A DNA stretch of 64,000 nt from Symbiodinium natans (taxonomy: Eukaryota > Sar > Dinophyceae > Suessiales > Symbiodiniaceae): NCBI GenBank assembly GCA_905221605.1, contig CAJNDS010002368.1, forward strand, positions 73,501-137,500, written 5' to 3'. The notes below the pieces were generated by a model. That model did not search any database. It saw only the letters and a list, made by a program, of their open reading frames with translations, and was not told the DNA's origin. The position numbers and the translations under genes are program-made. Below, piece by piece: positions 32,840-42,947 of the stretch. Numbering within the stretch: position 1 is the first letter of the stretch; every line of letters starts with the position of its first letter.

Positions 32840-34583
32840 TATGTCTGTGTATGTGTATATATATATATATATAGATATCTATAGACTTGTGCATTTTTGC
32901 TCCAAATATACGTAGATGTATACACGCATATAGGGGCTTTCCTGCTCTGGGGGCGGGCTAGGGTTAGGGTTTAGGGCCTATGGGGGCGGGGACAAAGCTC
33001 TATAGCGAGGGTTGAGGGCTTGTAGGTCTTGCAAGGGTTTATAAGGGCTTAGTCCCAGACACTCCAAGCCCCGAAAGCCCTCAATGGCTTGATGTCGAAG
33101 TGGCTCGGAGCTGCAAGTAGCAGCACGTGACAGCCATAGCTGCATCTCCACCAGCAGCCAGCCAGCGCAAGGCGCCTCCGAATGTGTTCAGGTGATCTGG
33201 GCGTCAGGGTGTACGCGGGGCGTTTAAGGTTTAGGCCGTTTGGGCAGTGGCCTCAAGCTTCATAGATTCCGGAAGAAAAGGCCCCTCAAACCCTACACTT
33301 GCCCCCCGCCCTGCGTGAACTTGACCCTAAATCCAAACTTTTTGTGGGCGTCGACAGGATAAGCAACCCAAGCTAACCTTTCATTTCTGCTTTCCCACCT
33401 CCTCATGCAGCTGAGCAGACGCACAAACAACACAACTCAAGCTCCATTGAGTTTAGGGCATCGTGGGTTCTAGGTCTCAGGCCAGACACTTCAAGGGCAC
33501 CAAAGAACAAAACCCAGAAGCCCAGTGCATGCCCAGGAATACAGTGAGGGCCCCCCTTCCGTCTAAAGACTTCATTCTTTGGGTGCCAAGGGGTGTCTAC
33601 GGGCTTAGAGGGACTCAGGCCCGCCCTGAAACTCCTTAGATCTTCTCGGGAGCCCCTACGAGGGCTTCACGAAGGAGAGGGGACTTAGGGCAAGCCTCTG
33701 CAAGTCTTCAGGCCCCGATATACACCGCAAGTCCCATCCCTACAGCGCATCAACCCAAAGTAACCTAAGCCCTAAACGCCGAACCTCATTCTGCCCTAAT
33801 GAAAACCCTAAACCCAATAAAGCCTAAACCCTGAACCCTTTACAAGAAAACTAAACCTTAAACCCTTAACCTTAGACAAGAAACCCTACTCCCTACACCC
33901 TTTAGTCTATACGATAACACCTAGACCCTACACTGTATACTATCAACCCTAAACCCTGAACCCTAAACGCTAAACCCTAAACCTTCAAGGCCTCGATCAC
34001 AAACCGAATGCAAGGCCGCCGCCAAAGCAGACACCACCCGCTCCTAGGGCCAGGTCCAGTTGTTGTAGGGTTTAGGGCTTTGGGTTTATAGGGTTGAGGG
34101 TTTAGGCTGCAATCCGGCTTTGCGAGGGTGGGCCATTTCTACCTCTCGCCTTTGCCTTTGCCCGCTATGCTGGAGGGCGGACGAGATAGATAGGTTCCCC
34201 AGCTTGCGACAATTAAGCTAAAACCCTACACTCTGAAACAGGCACCTACTTTCGGAGCAAATATTCCAGGCTTCAGGGAGGACTGTTGCCAGCGACGTAG
34301 GGTGCGGGGGTTTTTAGGGCCTACAGAGTTCAGGGTTACAGTAAGAACGCAAAGGCCCCATGAAACAGCGGACCCAGGGACCCTAAACCCGAAACCCCAG
34401 AACCCCTCCCTTTTCACCCCTAAACCCTAAACCCTAAACCCTAAACCCTAAACCCTAAACTCGAAACTCTACACCCTATAAACCCTGAACTCTGAACCTG
34501 CCGCCCAGAAGCCGCACAGCGCTGGCGCACCGTCGTCTGCAGGCAGGACAGGGGCCGCTTTTGCCCCTTCAGCGGGCTGGCTT
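31236..34583 (-). CDS. scattered minus-strand exons of unidentified gene(s)
   Basis: Best supported: 34498-34583 (starts ASPLKGQKRPLSCLQTTV), 32069-32120 (TLSLPCFSYVFDALQDC) and 31823-31897 (starts GRHGISPPAFRNPRAF), the last two joining in phase. Less certain: about 32618-32697 (LAHAGPKVGKATGFGLS), 32326-32397 (NVCPDHKIHFPSKAGKTEAF), about 33120-33200 and about 31240-31300 (LSHLVSTTGASWAKRLF). Each is an island of 50-90 bp between telomeric arrays with AG and GT/GC borders on the minus strand. They may be upstream exons of gene E. No domain recognised. Confidence 0.4.
31464..31571. repeat. homogeneous TTTAGGG array
   Basis: About 15 perfect units. Confidence 0.9.
32755..32876. repeat. TG and TA microsatellites
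   Basis: A short (TG)n followed by two (TA)n runs (32813-32836 and 32858-32872). Confidence 0.9.
32877..34497. other. spacer, mostly degenerate repeat
   Basis: Unique-looking segments alternate with degenerate CCCTAAA repeat. Apart from a doubtful exon near 33120-33200 I see no gene. A CCCTAAA array occupies about 34417-34460. Confidence 0.4.
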
Positions 34584-34595
34584 CTAGGAAGGGAT

Positions 34596-34670
34596 AGGGT
34601 TTCTAGGGTTTCTAGGGTTTCTAGGGTTTCTAGGGTTTCTAGGGTTTCTAGGGTTTCTAGGGTTTCTAGT
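34596..34670. repeat. 9-bp AGGGTTTCT array
   Basis: About eight perfect copies of a 9-bp telomeric variant right upstream, in transcript sense, of exon 34498-34583. Confidence 0.95.
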
Positions 34671-35058
34671 GTTTCTAATGTTTATAGGGTTTATTGGGGT
34701 TAGGGTTTGTGGGGTTAATAGATCTATGTGGTTTCTGGGTTTAGGGTAAACCCGATTCCCTAAGCCCGTTTGGCGCCCTAAGCTCCGAAACCCCATTGAG
34801 AAGAGCGCCTAATTTGGATTTCAGGTTGCAGGAGTTGGGGAGTTCAAGGCTTCAGCTGGAACAAGGAGACGTCATGCCCAGAATTTGGGTCTCGAGGGCC
34901 TTGCGTCCCCCGTGCACCCGAAACGACCAAAATCAAAAAACAACCCACAACCCCACAGAACCCCCAAGCCGTATATGATTACTTGCTGTCGAGGGGTGCA
35001 TGCCTGAACAAACAGCATATCCTAGACCCCTAACGAGAGAGACCTGCTGACCTGATAA

Positions 35059-35165
35059 GTTGGGATGTTCCCCGGTATATTATACAACAGTCCTTAATAG
35101 GTATTATAAAAAAGGGGTACTATAATCCATATTAAGGACTGTTAGGATAAGCGGAACATTCCAAC
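35059..35165. mobile_element. family A MITE with perfect 8-bp target-site duplication
   Basis: TTGGGATGTTCCCC ... CAGTCCTTAATAGG ... TATTAAGGACTG ... GGAACATTCCAA, flanked on both sides by CTGATAAG. This is the clearest evidence that family A was mobile. Confidence 0.8.
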
Positions 35166-35559
35166 TGATAAGCCGCAACTTAATTGCCCAGTACCCTGGT
35201 CAGAGAAGTCTCAGCTTCTCCTTGGTTAATTATAGAGGATTGCTGCACCGCACCTCGGAACCCCCAACCCTTTAGACACCTCAACCCCCCGAAACCACCC
35301 AAAACCACCAGAACCCGAATTAGACGATAAACTCCTTAAATCCCTACGGCCCTACGGCCCCAACCCCCCCCCCCCCCCCCCCCAAAGAAAAAAAAAAAGA
35401 AAATACAGAACTAATAAACAATAAGAGCAACCCAGAAACTCTTACCACCTTAGCCCCCTGAAGGCCTAAGCCCCAAACCCAACACCCAAACCCTGAACTT
35501 CTACACCCTAACACCCCAAGCCTGAACGGCTGAAGCCTAACACCCTTACACCCCTCTTT

Positions 35560-36611
35560 TCAGGGAGCCAATGATGGGAGAATCCAAGTGGCATCCATGC
35601 CGATGATCTCCCGTGCCGCCTTCAGAGCTTCCTCACGTAAAGACCTCCGTGCTCGCCAGTTGGTCGTACACCCTACACCCTAAACCCTCAGCCCAAAACC
35701 CTAAACCCTGAAGGTTTAGAGGCTAGAGTCTAGGGTTTAGGGTTGAGGATGAAGGGTTTCGGGTTTAGGGTCTCGGCAGTGGTGGTCCCTGATCTGGTGT
35801 GGAGCCTTGTGTTTGGCGTTGCCACAAGGAGGGCTTAGGCTTATGGGTCTAGGGTTTAGGGGCCCATTGGGGTTCATTCGGTGTTTGTTAAAAGGCTTTC
35901 GAGCTTACCATACTTACAAGGGTTTCTCCGTTTAGGGGCCTATAGGCCTTGCGCGGCTTATGGGCTGCTGGGCAGGCTTTCTTGGCCAAGGAGGGCAGCT
36001 CTGCGGCACCAGCCGCAGACTTTCCTAAGCTCTTGCCACAACAGCACCTCAAGTAGGTTTGAGGTTTTAGGGTTTAGGGTTAGGACGCCCACAACCCGAG
36101 ACACCTCAAAAACCCCAAACCCCTACACCCCTACTCCGATCCTCCGTAGCTTCAGCCAGGTGGCACGTCCTGAACCACTGTTGAACGTATCGTCAAGAGC
36201 TGCTTCAGCCTGAGGCGAAGCTCTGAGAAAAATATTGGCATTAACCCTAAACCCTAAACCCTAAAATGGAAACCCTAAACCAATTAGGCTTTGAGGGCTG
36301 CCCACGGTAGCTTCCAGCCCTTACCTATTCATCTTAAGGTTTTTGGCTCAAGGCTGGGGCGAACGACAACCGAACATCCCCTTTCAGGGCTCAAGCTCAG
36401 ACTGGAGATGCTAACAACCCTGACCCGATAAACCCTAAACCCCTACCTAAACCCCGAAAATCCCAAACCCTCAGCCCTACCCCGAAATTCCAAACCCTGT
36501 AGACCCTAAACCCCTGAACCCCCAAGCCTTCAACCCCAACATGACAGGAGGCAGCTTGCTGAAGTTTTCGCGGTGCAAGCACGACCAAAGCGCCTCCCGA
36601 ATTTGCATTTT
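35560..36611 (-). CDS. 3' portion of an unidentified gene, four phase-matched exons (gene F)
   Basis: Minus strand: 36541-36611 (starts KMQIREALWSCLHRENFSKL), 36135-36222 (starts ASPQAEAALDDTFNSGSG), 35982-36047 (starts VLLWQELRKVCGWCRRAA) and 35560-35631 (starts EALKAAREIIGMDATW, ends LPSLAP before TGA). The phases agree at all three junctions; donors are GT, GT and GA. The protein end is soluble and helical. A further exon may lie near 36770-36810. No domain recognised. Telomeric repeat is sparse here compared with genes B and C. Confidence 0.55.
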
Positions 36612-37610
36612 CTGGAGGGGGTTTGGGCTTAAGGGTTTTCGCTGCTTAGCACCCAAGACCCTGAACCCAAAACCCCTTGAGGCAACACCCAATGAGGCCC
36701 TAAACCCTAAGCCCGAGACCCTAAACCCTAAACCCGAAGCCCCCAGTCGAGCTGGCGACCCTGCCGAAACAAAACAATGGGGAAGGGCATCACTCGGCTT
36801 GTAGAAGATAACCCGCACTAAGCCCTCTCAAACCTAGTCTCTTTGCGCATGTTCAAGGGCGGGGCATAGCCAGCGAATTGTCGGTGGGTTCGGGTTTGCT
36901 GGTAATCGCGTCATCGCCTAGCCTGAGGAGCTCCTAAGCCGAAACCCAAAAACCTTAAGCTCGAAACCCAGAACCTAAACATAAACCGCTATGCCCCTCA
37001 ACTCCAAAAAAAGCCACTGGCACATGGAGTTCCCTCAACCCAAAGGGTGGAGCTTAAACCCCTAAACCCAAGAAACCCCAGACCCCAAACCCTACAGCCC
37101 TGAGCACAAGAACCTCCACCCTAAAACCCCTGCCGTTCGCAACCTACTTCTACAGTCACCTTTCAACCATGATGAGCGATTTATGTTTTTAATCTATAAA
37201 CAGAACTCCTCAGAAGACAGTAGAGCAGTACTCCGCCAGACACCGCAATAAACTTCACCCAACGGCGCAGGGCGCCAATCGCAGGTCCTCTCATCACATC
37301 AAAGATCAAGCAACAAGGTTCAGGGGACCCTAAACCCGAAACCCTCATGAGCCAGTTCCGAAGTGGACACTTTTGGGCTCCGGAGCTCAAGGTCTTGGAG
37401 GGCTTGATGATGTCCAGAGCAAGGCATGAGAGTAAGACCTTCTGCAGATCTGCCTAGGAAGAAGCATCCCCGTCCCGGAACGCATAGAGATCCAAGGTCA
37501 GCAGGCGTGGTTTTGTTCCGGGCGTCTTGCTCAGGGCTGCTGATTCTTGCCGTGCTCCTGAGCTGGCAGCACGTAATTATTGTCATCACCAAGCAAGCAC
37601 ATTGATGGCT
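36612..37610. other. spacer and downstream flank of the first PPR-like copy
   Basis: 36612-37180 is degenerate repeat. 37181-37610 matches the downstream flank of the fifth PPR-like copy (around 49825-49990: GAACTCCT...GGAGACAGTAGAG) and, near 37520-37600, the 3' flank of the third copy, so it belongs to the duplicated unit and probably includes its 3' UTR. Confidence 0.55.
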
Positions 37611-38610
37611 TCACAAGCCCGCTTGCTTCACAGCCTTTAGGACTCTTTGACATAGTCCGGTCAACTCGACGTTGTTGGCCTGGATCTCGAGCAGCGCGTT
37701 CTGAGCTTCTTTGAAATCTCCCTTCGCACTCAGGCAAATCCGCAAGTTTCGCAGCAGAGATCAGACGACGTCCCTGAATCAGGGCATGCACATACGACTC
37801 AGCGAAAACTGCATCGGAACGGATACCGTATTCCTTCATGACGGCACGGACACGCTGGATCTGCTCAAGACTTGCCATCACATTTGCGCGTGCCAAGTTG
37901 GTGCAGGTGACGATGGTTGGCGATATGTCGTAGTCCAACATTTTTTTGAACAGGTACATGGCTGCGTTATGGCTAGGCCGTTTTGCCTTGGCACAAGCAA
38001 AGATAGCTCAATTAAATTCTGGCGCATCAACCTGAAAATTTCGGGTGAACATGATATCTAGCACATTGGCCGCTTGCTCGACGTCCCCCATGTAAGCTGC
38101 TGCATCAATGCGGGTACCACATCGAAACTTGTCAACCCATCCGCACTCTGAAACCTCCGCCCATATCGCGTCAACCATGACGGTATCTTGCAACTTTCCG
38201 AAAATCTTCAGGCCCACAAGTAGGCTGACTTCGTTCACCCCGACACGCAAACTCCGCAGCTTCTTGTATATTCCTGCTGCTTCTTGGTACTGTCCGCAAC
38301 GGTAAGCTGCCTGCATGGCTGCATTGATCACCGTGACGGCCGAACCTTTGTAACTTCCGTACAGTCGACGGGCACCTTGCCAGTCGCCCTTCTTTCCCAG
38401 CTCTGAAAGCCTGCTCATGAGCACCTTCTCCTTGCGAGATAGGCCTTCGACTGGCGGAGCTTTCTGGCTGATGCTGAGCCCGGTTCTTTCCCTGAGAACA
38501 CTGAGAGGCTCCTGCCTCGAGGTTGGGACACCAAAGCTGGGTGCACATGCCCAAAGTGAGATGAGCGCCGCAAGAAACGCGGTCCAAATAGTTGCTGAGC
38601 TCGAGGCCAT
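37611..38610 (-). pseudogene. PPR-like gene, copy 1, broken
   Basis: Same family as the intact copies at 41925, 47274 and 50276. The start (MASSSATIWTAFLAALISLW, then CAPSFGVP) is intact. An in-frame TGA at 38008-38010 replaces a Ser found in the other copies (PEFN then stop, then AIFACAKAKRPSHN continues in frame). Near 37712-37718 one extra base (TTTCAAAG against TTGAAAG) shifts the frame in the last 35 residues. Two lesions make it a pseudogene, unless the stop is bypassed. No introns. Upstream flank is shared with the other copies. Confidence 0.8.
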
Positions 38611-39060
38611 GGCGGTCAACACGGGATCTGCTGTGCAACGTAAGCCCTAAATAGGCCCCAAAGCACTGCAACTACAGCTCACGACTTGCTGCTTCTTCTA
38701 AGGGTATTCCTACTGCAAAAGATGGAAGATACCGACAATCCAATAACTACTCAGGAAGAAGGAATCTGTATGTGCCCATATGCCGACCGGAGATCGAGTA
38801 AATTCACGACATGGAGCATGCCAGATTACATGCCTGATCCTGTACCACAAGCATGCAGAATTGATGCTTCCGCTTACAGCCACTGGGCCAGGCAAACACC
38901 GTATGTACGCACACTCAACCCTTAAGCCTTGCAAACTCTACGCTGTTCAGGCTATGCTGCATGATGCATCAAGCCTGTCGGAGGCCTGCCTGGAAACGTC
39001 TACACATGCTTGCGAAAGTAGACCGTAGTCATAGTGCAACCGTCATCCCTGCATGTGATC
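38611..39060. repeat. upstream flank of PPR-like copy 1, shared by the tandem units
   Basis: Contains CACCGTATGTACGCAC and TTCAGGCTATGCTG followed by ATGATGCATCAAG, which recur upstream of copies 2 (43349-43500) and 4 (48590-48790), there interrupted by short inverted-repeat elements. It serves as the empty-site reference for families E and F. Confidence 0.65.
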
Positions 39061-41428
39061 CTGTAGCCTGTAGCCCTAAACGCTGAGCCCTAAAGACCTT
39101 AATCCCTTCCCCCTAATACTAAAACCCAACCCGTAATTCTAAAATTCGCCGCGGCCGGAAAATCTCTAAAATTAGGGGGGGTCCTAAACCCTAAAACCGG
39201 ATATCCGAAGACTAAACCCCAGGGCCCTAGGGCTCAACTCAAGGCTAAACCCCAGGATTTAGGGCTTAGCCCCCTAAACCGTAAACCCGAATTAAAGCCT
39301 CTGAGCCTTAAGCCCTAATTAACCCTGAAAACCCCCTAAGCCTTAAGCCCTAAACCCTAACTGAAACCCTAACAACCCCCCCCCCCCCCTCCGGAATTCT
39401 CAACAGGTCAGTATTGGGCTGGGTGCCGGGAGGGTCCGGGAAAAATACCATGTAAAATTAGGGTGGGGCTTAGTATTAAGGGGGAAGGGATTAAAGGCGC
39501 AGCTCACAAGCCTAAACTCATGAAAAACTACGCTCTAAACCCTGCCTGAGTCCGAACACCCCAAGCTCACAACTCCAAACCCGGAAGCCTTATAAACGCT
39601 CAACCCTCGAGGGCCACAGAGTTTAGGCAAGTGGAACCTGAAGTTCTACAAGTCGACTTGAAGACAGAAAGAATCCCGTGCATTCTTGGGTTTAGGAATT
39701 CGGGCTGTGGTGTTTACTAGCAAACCCCTAAGGGTCCATGTACTTTATGATTGAGGAGGTACCTGCCGTATTCCCCATTTGGGTACATGGACCCTTAGGG
39801 ATAGGGTTAGGGTTTAGGGTCGGAGGTGGCAGTCCAGGGGGCGGGGTATTGGAGGTTCTTTAGGTTTTAGGATTTAGGGTTTAGGGTTCATGTTTGAAGC
39901 ATATTTGGGGAACCCCTGATCCCCTGGAGGCCACTGTAATGTAGCACCGACGGTGGCCAGGCCTCCACTCGCTCTTGCAGGCTTGCCGAGGAGCTGTAAA
40001 ACCTGACTTGGGTTTGGGGTTTGGGGTATGGGGTTTGGGGTTTGGGGTTTGGGGTTCGGGGTTTGGGGTTTGGGGTTTGGGGTTCGGGGTTTGGGGCTTG
40101 CGGCTTGCGGCTTGGGGTTTGGGGGTTGGGGTTTTGGGTTTGGGGTTTGGGGTTTGGGCTTCGGGGTTTGGGGCTTGCGGCTTGAGGCTTACGGCTTGGG
40201 GTTTGGGGGTTGGGGTTTTGGGTTCGGGGTTCGGGGTTTGGGGTTTGAGGTTTGGGGTTTAGGGTTTAGGAGCCACAAGCCACCCCCACCGCCAATATCA
40301 TCCGGAGCCTAATTCGGGTGCCCAAGCCCTAAACCCTGTAAACCCTAAACCCGATAAACCCGATAAACCCTAACAACCGCTAAAACCCTAGAAACCTTAA
40401 AACCCCCGGAAGCTCCATAAAACCTGTAAAATGAATAAACCCCAGAAGCCCTAGAAACCCTATAAACCCTACAAACCCGAAACATCCCAAGCGCGACCAT
40501 CATGAAGAGAACTGCTCTCATTTGGGGAGGTGTGTATCGAGGAGCCTCTTGTCTCCGGCAGTCCCCAAAACTATGCCCCAAGAGGTGCTCAAAACCCTTT
40601 GGGGTTTAGGGCCTACATTGTTTAGTTTAGGGTTTAGCGTTTAGGGTTTGGGGTTTAGAGTTCAGGGGAGAATTAGGGGGGGACGGTTGAGGGTTCAGCA
40701 GTTCGTGTCCATGGTTTAGGGTTTAGGAAATACCCTGAGAGGCCAACGCCTCAGGACGGCGACTGGAGGGCTTTTCAATGGGCCCGAATACCCTTAACCC
40801 TAACTGGTTTAGGGCTTAGGGCTTAGGGTTTAGGCTTGAGGGTTTAGGGTAAGCCTCAAGCCCCGAAACCCTAAACTTTGACCCCGTGCGAAGCACGAAG
40901 GCTCGATCCTAAAAGTTCACAAGTTTCGTGTTGGAGGGGTTATTACGTGGGCTTAGGCGGTTTGGCTCTAACACCTTCGTTCTCGGCCTTGGTGGTTTCA
41001 AGACAACTCAATAACCTGGAGGTGGCTGTCTCTAGCCAGGTTGTCTGTCATAAGCACACACGCACACCCAAACCACACTACAAAGCGCGGATCTATATAC
41101 ATATGTGACTATCATATACATATACAGCAAGTTCTGCATCTCCTAAACCCTAAACCCTAAACCCTAAACCATAAATGACATCCTTTGTTTTTGCGGCCGT
41201 GCCGCACATCTAGCGTCTCCATGCCGTCAGTGGTTGGCACACTTGGGTGGCCGTCTGCCTCTGGTTTAGGGGTTAAGGTTTAGGGTTTAGGATTTAGGGT
41301 TCAGGGCTCGCCTGAGAACCAGAAAGCAGCCTAACTTAACTTCGTGTCATTACTCCCTCAGTACTCTGCCCGCCCAAGGGCGCCCATCGCAAGTCCTCCT
41401 CTTCACACGAAACAAACAGAGCAGTAAG
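39061..41428. other. spacer with telomeric variants and possible exons
   Basis: Degenerate repeat with a TTTGGGG-rich block at 40010-40265 (GFGVWGL frames are repeat translations). Possible minus-strand exons: 39915-39997 (SSASLQERVEAWPPSVLHYS), 40480-40600 (includes MRAVLFMMVALG, which could be a signal peptide, ATG at 40521) and 41176-41262 (VPTTDGMETLDVRHGRKN). None can be linked to another exon by phase. Confidence 0.35.
39726..39800. mobile_element. family F MITE, short copy
   Basis: 75 bp; CCCTAAGGGTCCATGTAC on the left and GTACATGGACCCTTAGGG on the right are perfect inverted repeats. Same termini as 48605-48726 but a different interior. Confidence 0.75.
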
Positions 41429-41530
41429 TTGGGATGTTCCCCCTTGTACTAACAGTCCTGAATAGGGATTATCATGGAGGGGTACTATCATCCTGATTAA
41501 GGACTCTTAGAATAAGGGGGAACATCCCAA
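41429..41530. mobile_element. family A MITE
   Basis: TTGGGATGTTCCCCCTT ... CAGTCCTGAATAGGGATTAT ... GATTAAGGACTC ... GGGGGAACATCCCAA. No obvious target duplication. Located downstream of PPR-like copy 2. Confidence 0.75.
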
Positions 41531-41570
41531 CCTTTAACCCTGAACCCTAAACCCTAACCCCTAAACCCCT

Positions 41571-41725
41571 ATTAAAGGACTGCTAGTATACAAGGCTGCC
41601 CAGTAACCTAGGCTTAAAAAGGGTGCCCTTTTTTGCTTAAAGGGGTTTATAAGGGGAACCTAGACCCCCCAAAAAGGGAATAAGGGTACTACTGGGTATC
41701 CTAGTATAGGGGGAACATCCCAATC
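41571..41725. mobile_element. family A right half with a family B element inserted
   Basis: Family A sequence ATTAAAGGACTGCTAGTATA (41571-41590) is interrupted by family B (41591-41700: CAAGGCTGCCCAGTAACC ... TACTACTGGGTATC) and then resumes as CTAGTATAGGGGGAACATCC. CTAGTATA on both sides (41583-41590, 41701-41708) is an exact 8-bp target-site duplication, showing that family B moved after family A. Confidence 0.8.
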
Positions 41726-41924
41726 CCAAGCAGTTAGGTTCAAGGGTTTGGGGATGATCTCGCTGAGCCTGTTCGGAGGCAAAGGTCTGCCCCGTCCTTC
41801 ATGTCTCAAGTATACATGGGCCCTGGGCTTAAGCAACCCTGAATCGGAACGCCGCTTGTGCGGCCTTTTGTCTACTCTTCGCATCGCGCTGATGCGAAAC
41901 GCTGGCAGCCTGAGCCACCCGCAT

Positions 41925-42947
41925 TCACGAGCCGGCTTGCTGCATATACTCGAGGAAGGCCTGACATAGTGCGGTCAACTGGACGTTGCTGGCTTGCATC
42001 TCGAGCAGCGCGCTCTCGGCTTCTTTCAGTCTTCCTTCACGCTCAGGCAGATCTGCAAGCTTCGCAGTCATTGCTTGTTTGGTACGAGCAGAGTTCAGAC
42101 GACGCCCCTGGACCAAGGCACTCAAATACGACTCAGCAAAAACTTTATTGCCAGGGACATTGTGCTCTTTCATGACGGCACGGATTTGCTGGATCTGCTC
42201 AAGACTTGCCTTCGCATGTGCCCGTGCCAAGTTGGTAAAGGTCACGATCGTCGGCGCAAAGCCGTTGTCCAGTAACATTTCGAACAAGTACATGGCTACG
42301 TCGTGGCTGGGCCGTTTGGCATTGGCACAAGCCAAAATTGGTGCATTGAACTTGTGCTCGTCAAGGTCAATTCGCTGTGTACGCATAATGTCCAGCACAC
42401 TCGCTGCCCCTTCGACGTTCCCCATGTAAGCTAGTGCATCCATGCGGGCACCACAATTGAATCTATTAACCCATCCGCGTTCTGTAACTTCAGCCCATAT
42501 CGCGTCAACCATGACAGGATCTTGCAACTTTCCGAAAATCTGCATGCCCACAGGCAGGCTGACCTCGGTCACCTCGACACGCAAAGCCCGCAGCCTGTAG
42601 TAAATTGCAGCAGCTTCTTGGTACTTTTTGCAACGGTAAGCTGCCTGCATGGCGGCAGTGAGCACCGGGGCGGCCGAACCTTTGTAGCCTTCATACAGTC
42701 CACGGGCGCCTTGCCAGTCGCCCTTCTTGCCCAGCTCTGCAAGCTTGCTCATGAGTACCTTCTCCTTGCGAGACAGTGACAGGCCTTCGACGTTCGGAGT
42801 TTTCTGGTTGATGCTCAGCCCGGCACTTTCCCTAAGAACGCTCAGAGGCTGCTGACTCGAGGCTGGGACACCAAAGCTGGGGGCACAGGCCCAAAGTGAA
42901 AGGAGCGCCGCCAGAAACGCGACCCATCTTGCTGAGCTCGAAGCCAT
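41925..42947 (-). CDS. PPR-like protein, intact copy 2
   Basis: 340 residues, intronless. The frame is open further upstream (to 43118), but the start MASSSARWVAFLAALLSLWA at 42947 aligns with the other copies and follows a conserved leader. Residues 1-22 are a hydrophobic signal sequence; SFGVP just after it resembles the Phe-based motif at the start of peridinin-plastid transit peptides. About five degenerate 35-residue helical pairs follow (for example ACANAKRPSHDVAMYLFEML and PTIVTFTNLARAHAKASLEQ), as in pentatricopeptide repeat proteins, which bind organellar RNA. A plastid RNA-binding role is inferred. No catalytic domain seen. Confidence 0.75.
   Translation of the reverse strand: MASSSARWVAFLAALLSLWACAPSFGVPASSQQPLSVLRESAGLSINQKTPNVEGLSLSRKEKVLMSKLAELGKKGDWQGARGLYEGYKGSAAPVLTAAMQAAYRCKKYQEAAAIYYRLRALRVEVTEVSLPVGMQIFGKLQDPVMVDAIWAEVTERGWVNRFNCGARMDALAYMGNVEGAASVLDIMRTQRIDLDEHKFNAPILACANAKRPSHDVAMYLFEMLLDNGFAPTIVTFTNLARAHAKASLEQIQQIRAVMKEHNVPGNKVFAESYLSALVQGRRLNSARTKQAMTAKLADLPEREGRLKEAESALLEMQASNVQLTALCQAFLEYMQQAGS

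Noticed and set aside
36341-36352. TTTTGGCTCAAG, the 3' part of the dinoflagellate spliced leader
   Set aside because: Only 12 of 22 bases match, the upstream part differs, and it lies on the plus strand inside an intron of gene F. I judged it chance; no leader relic was found at the PPR-like genes.
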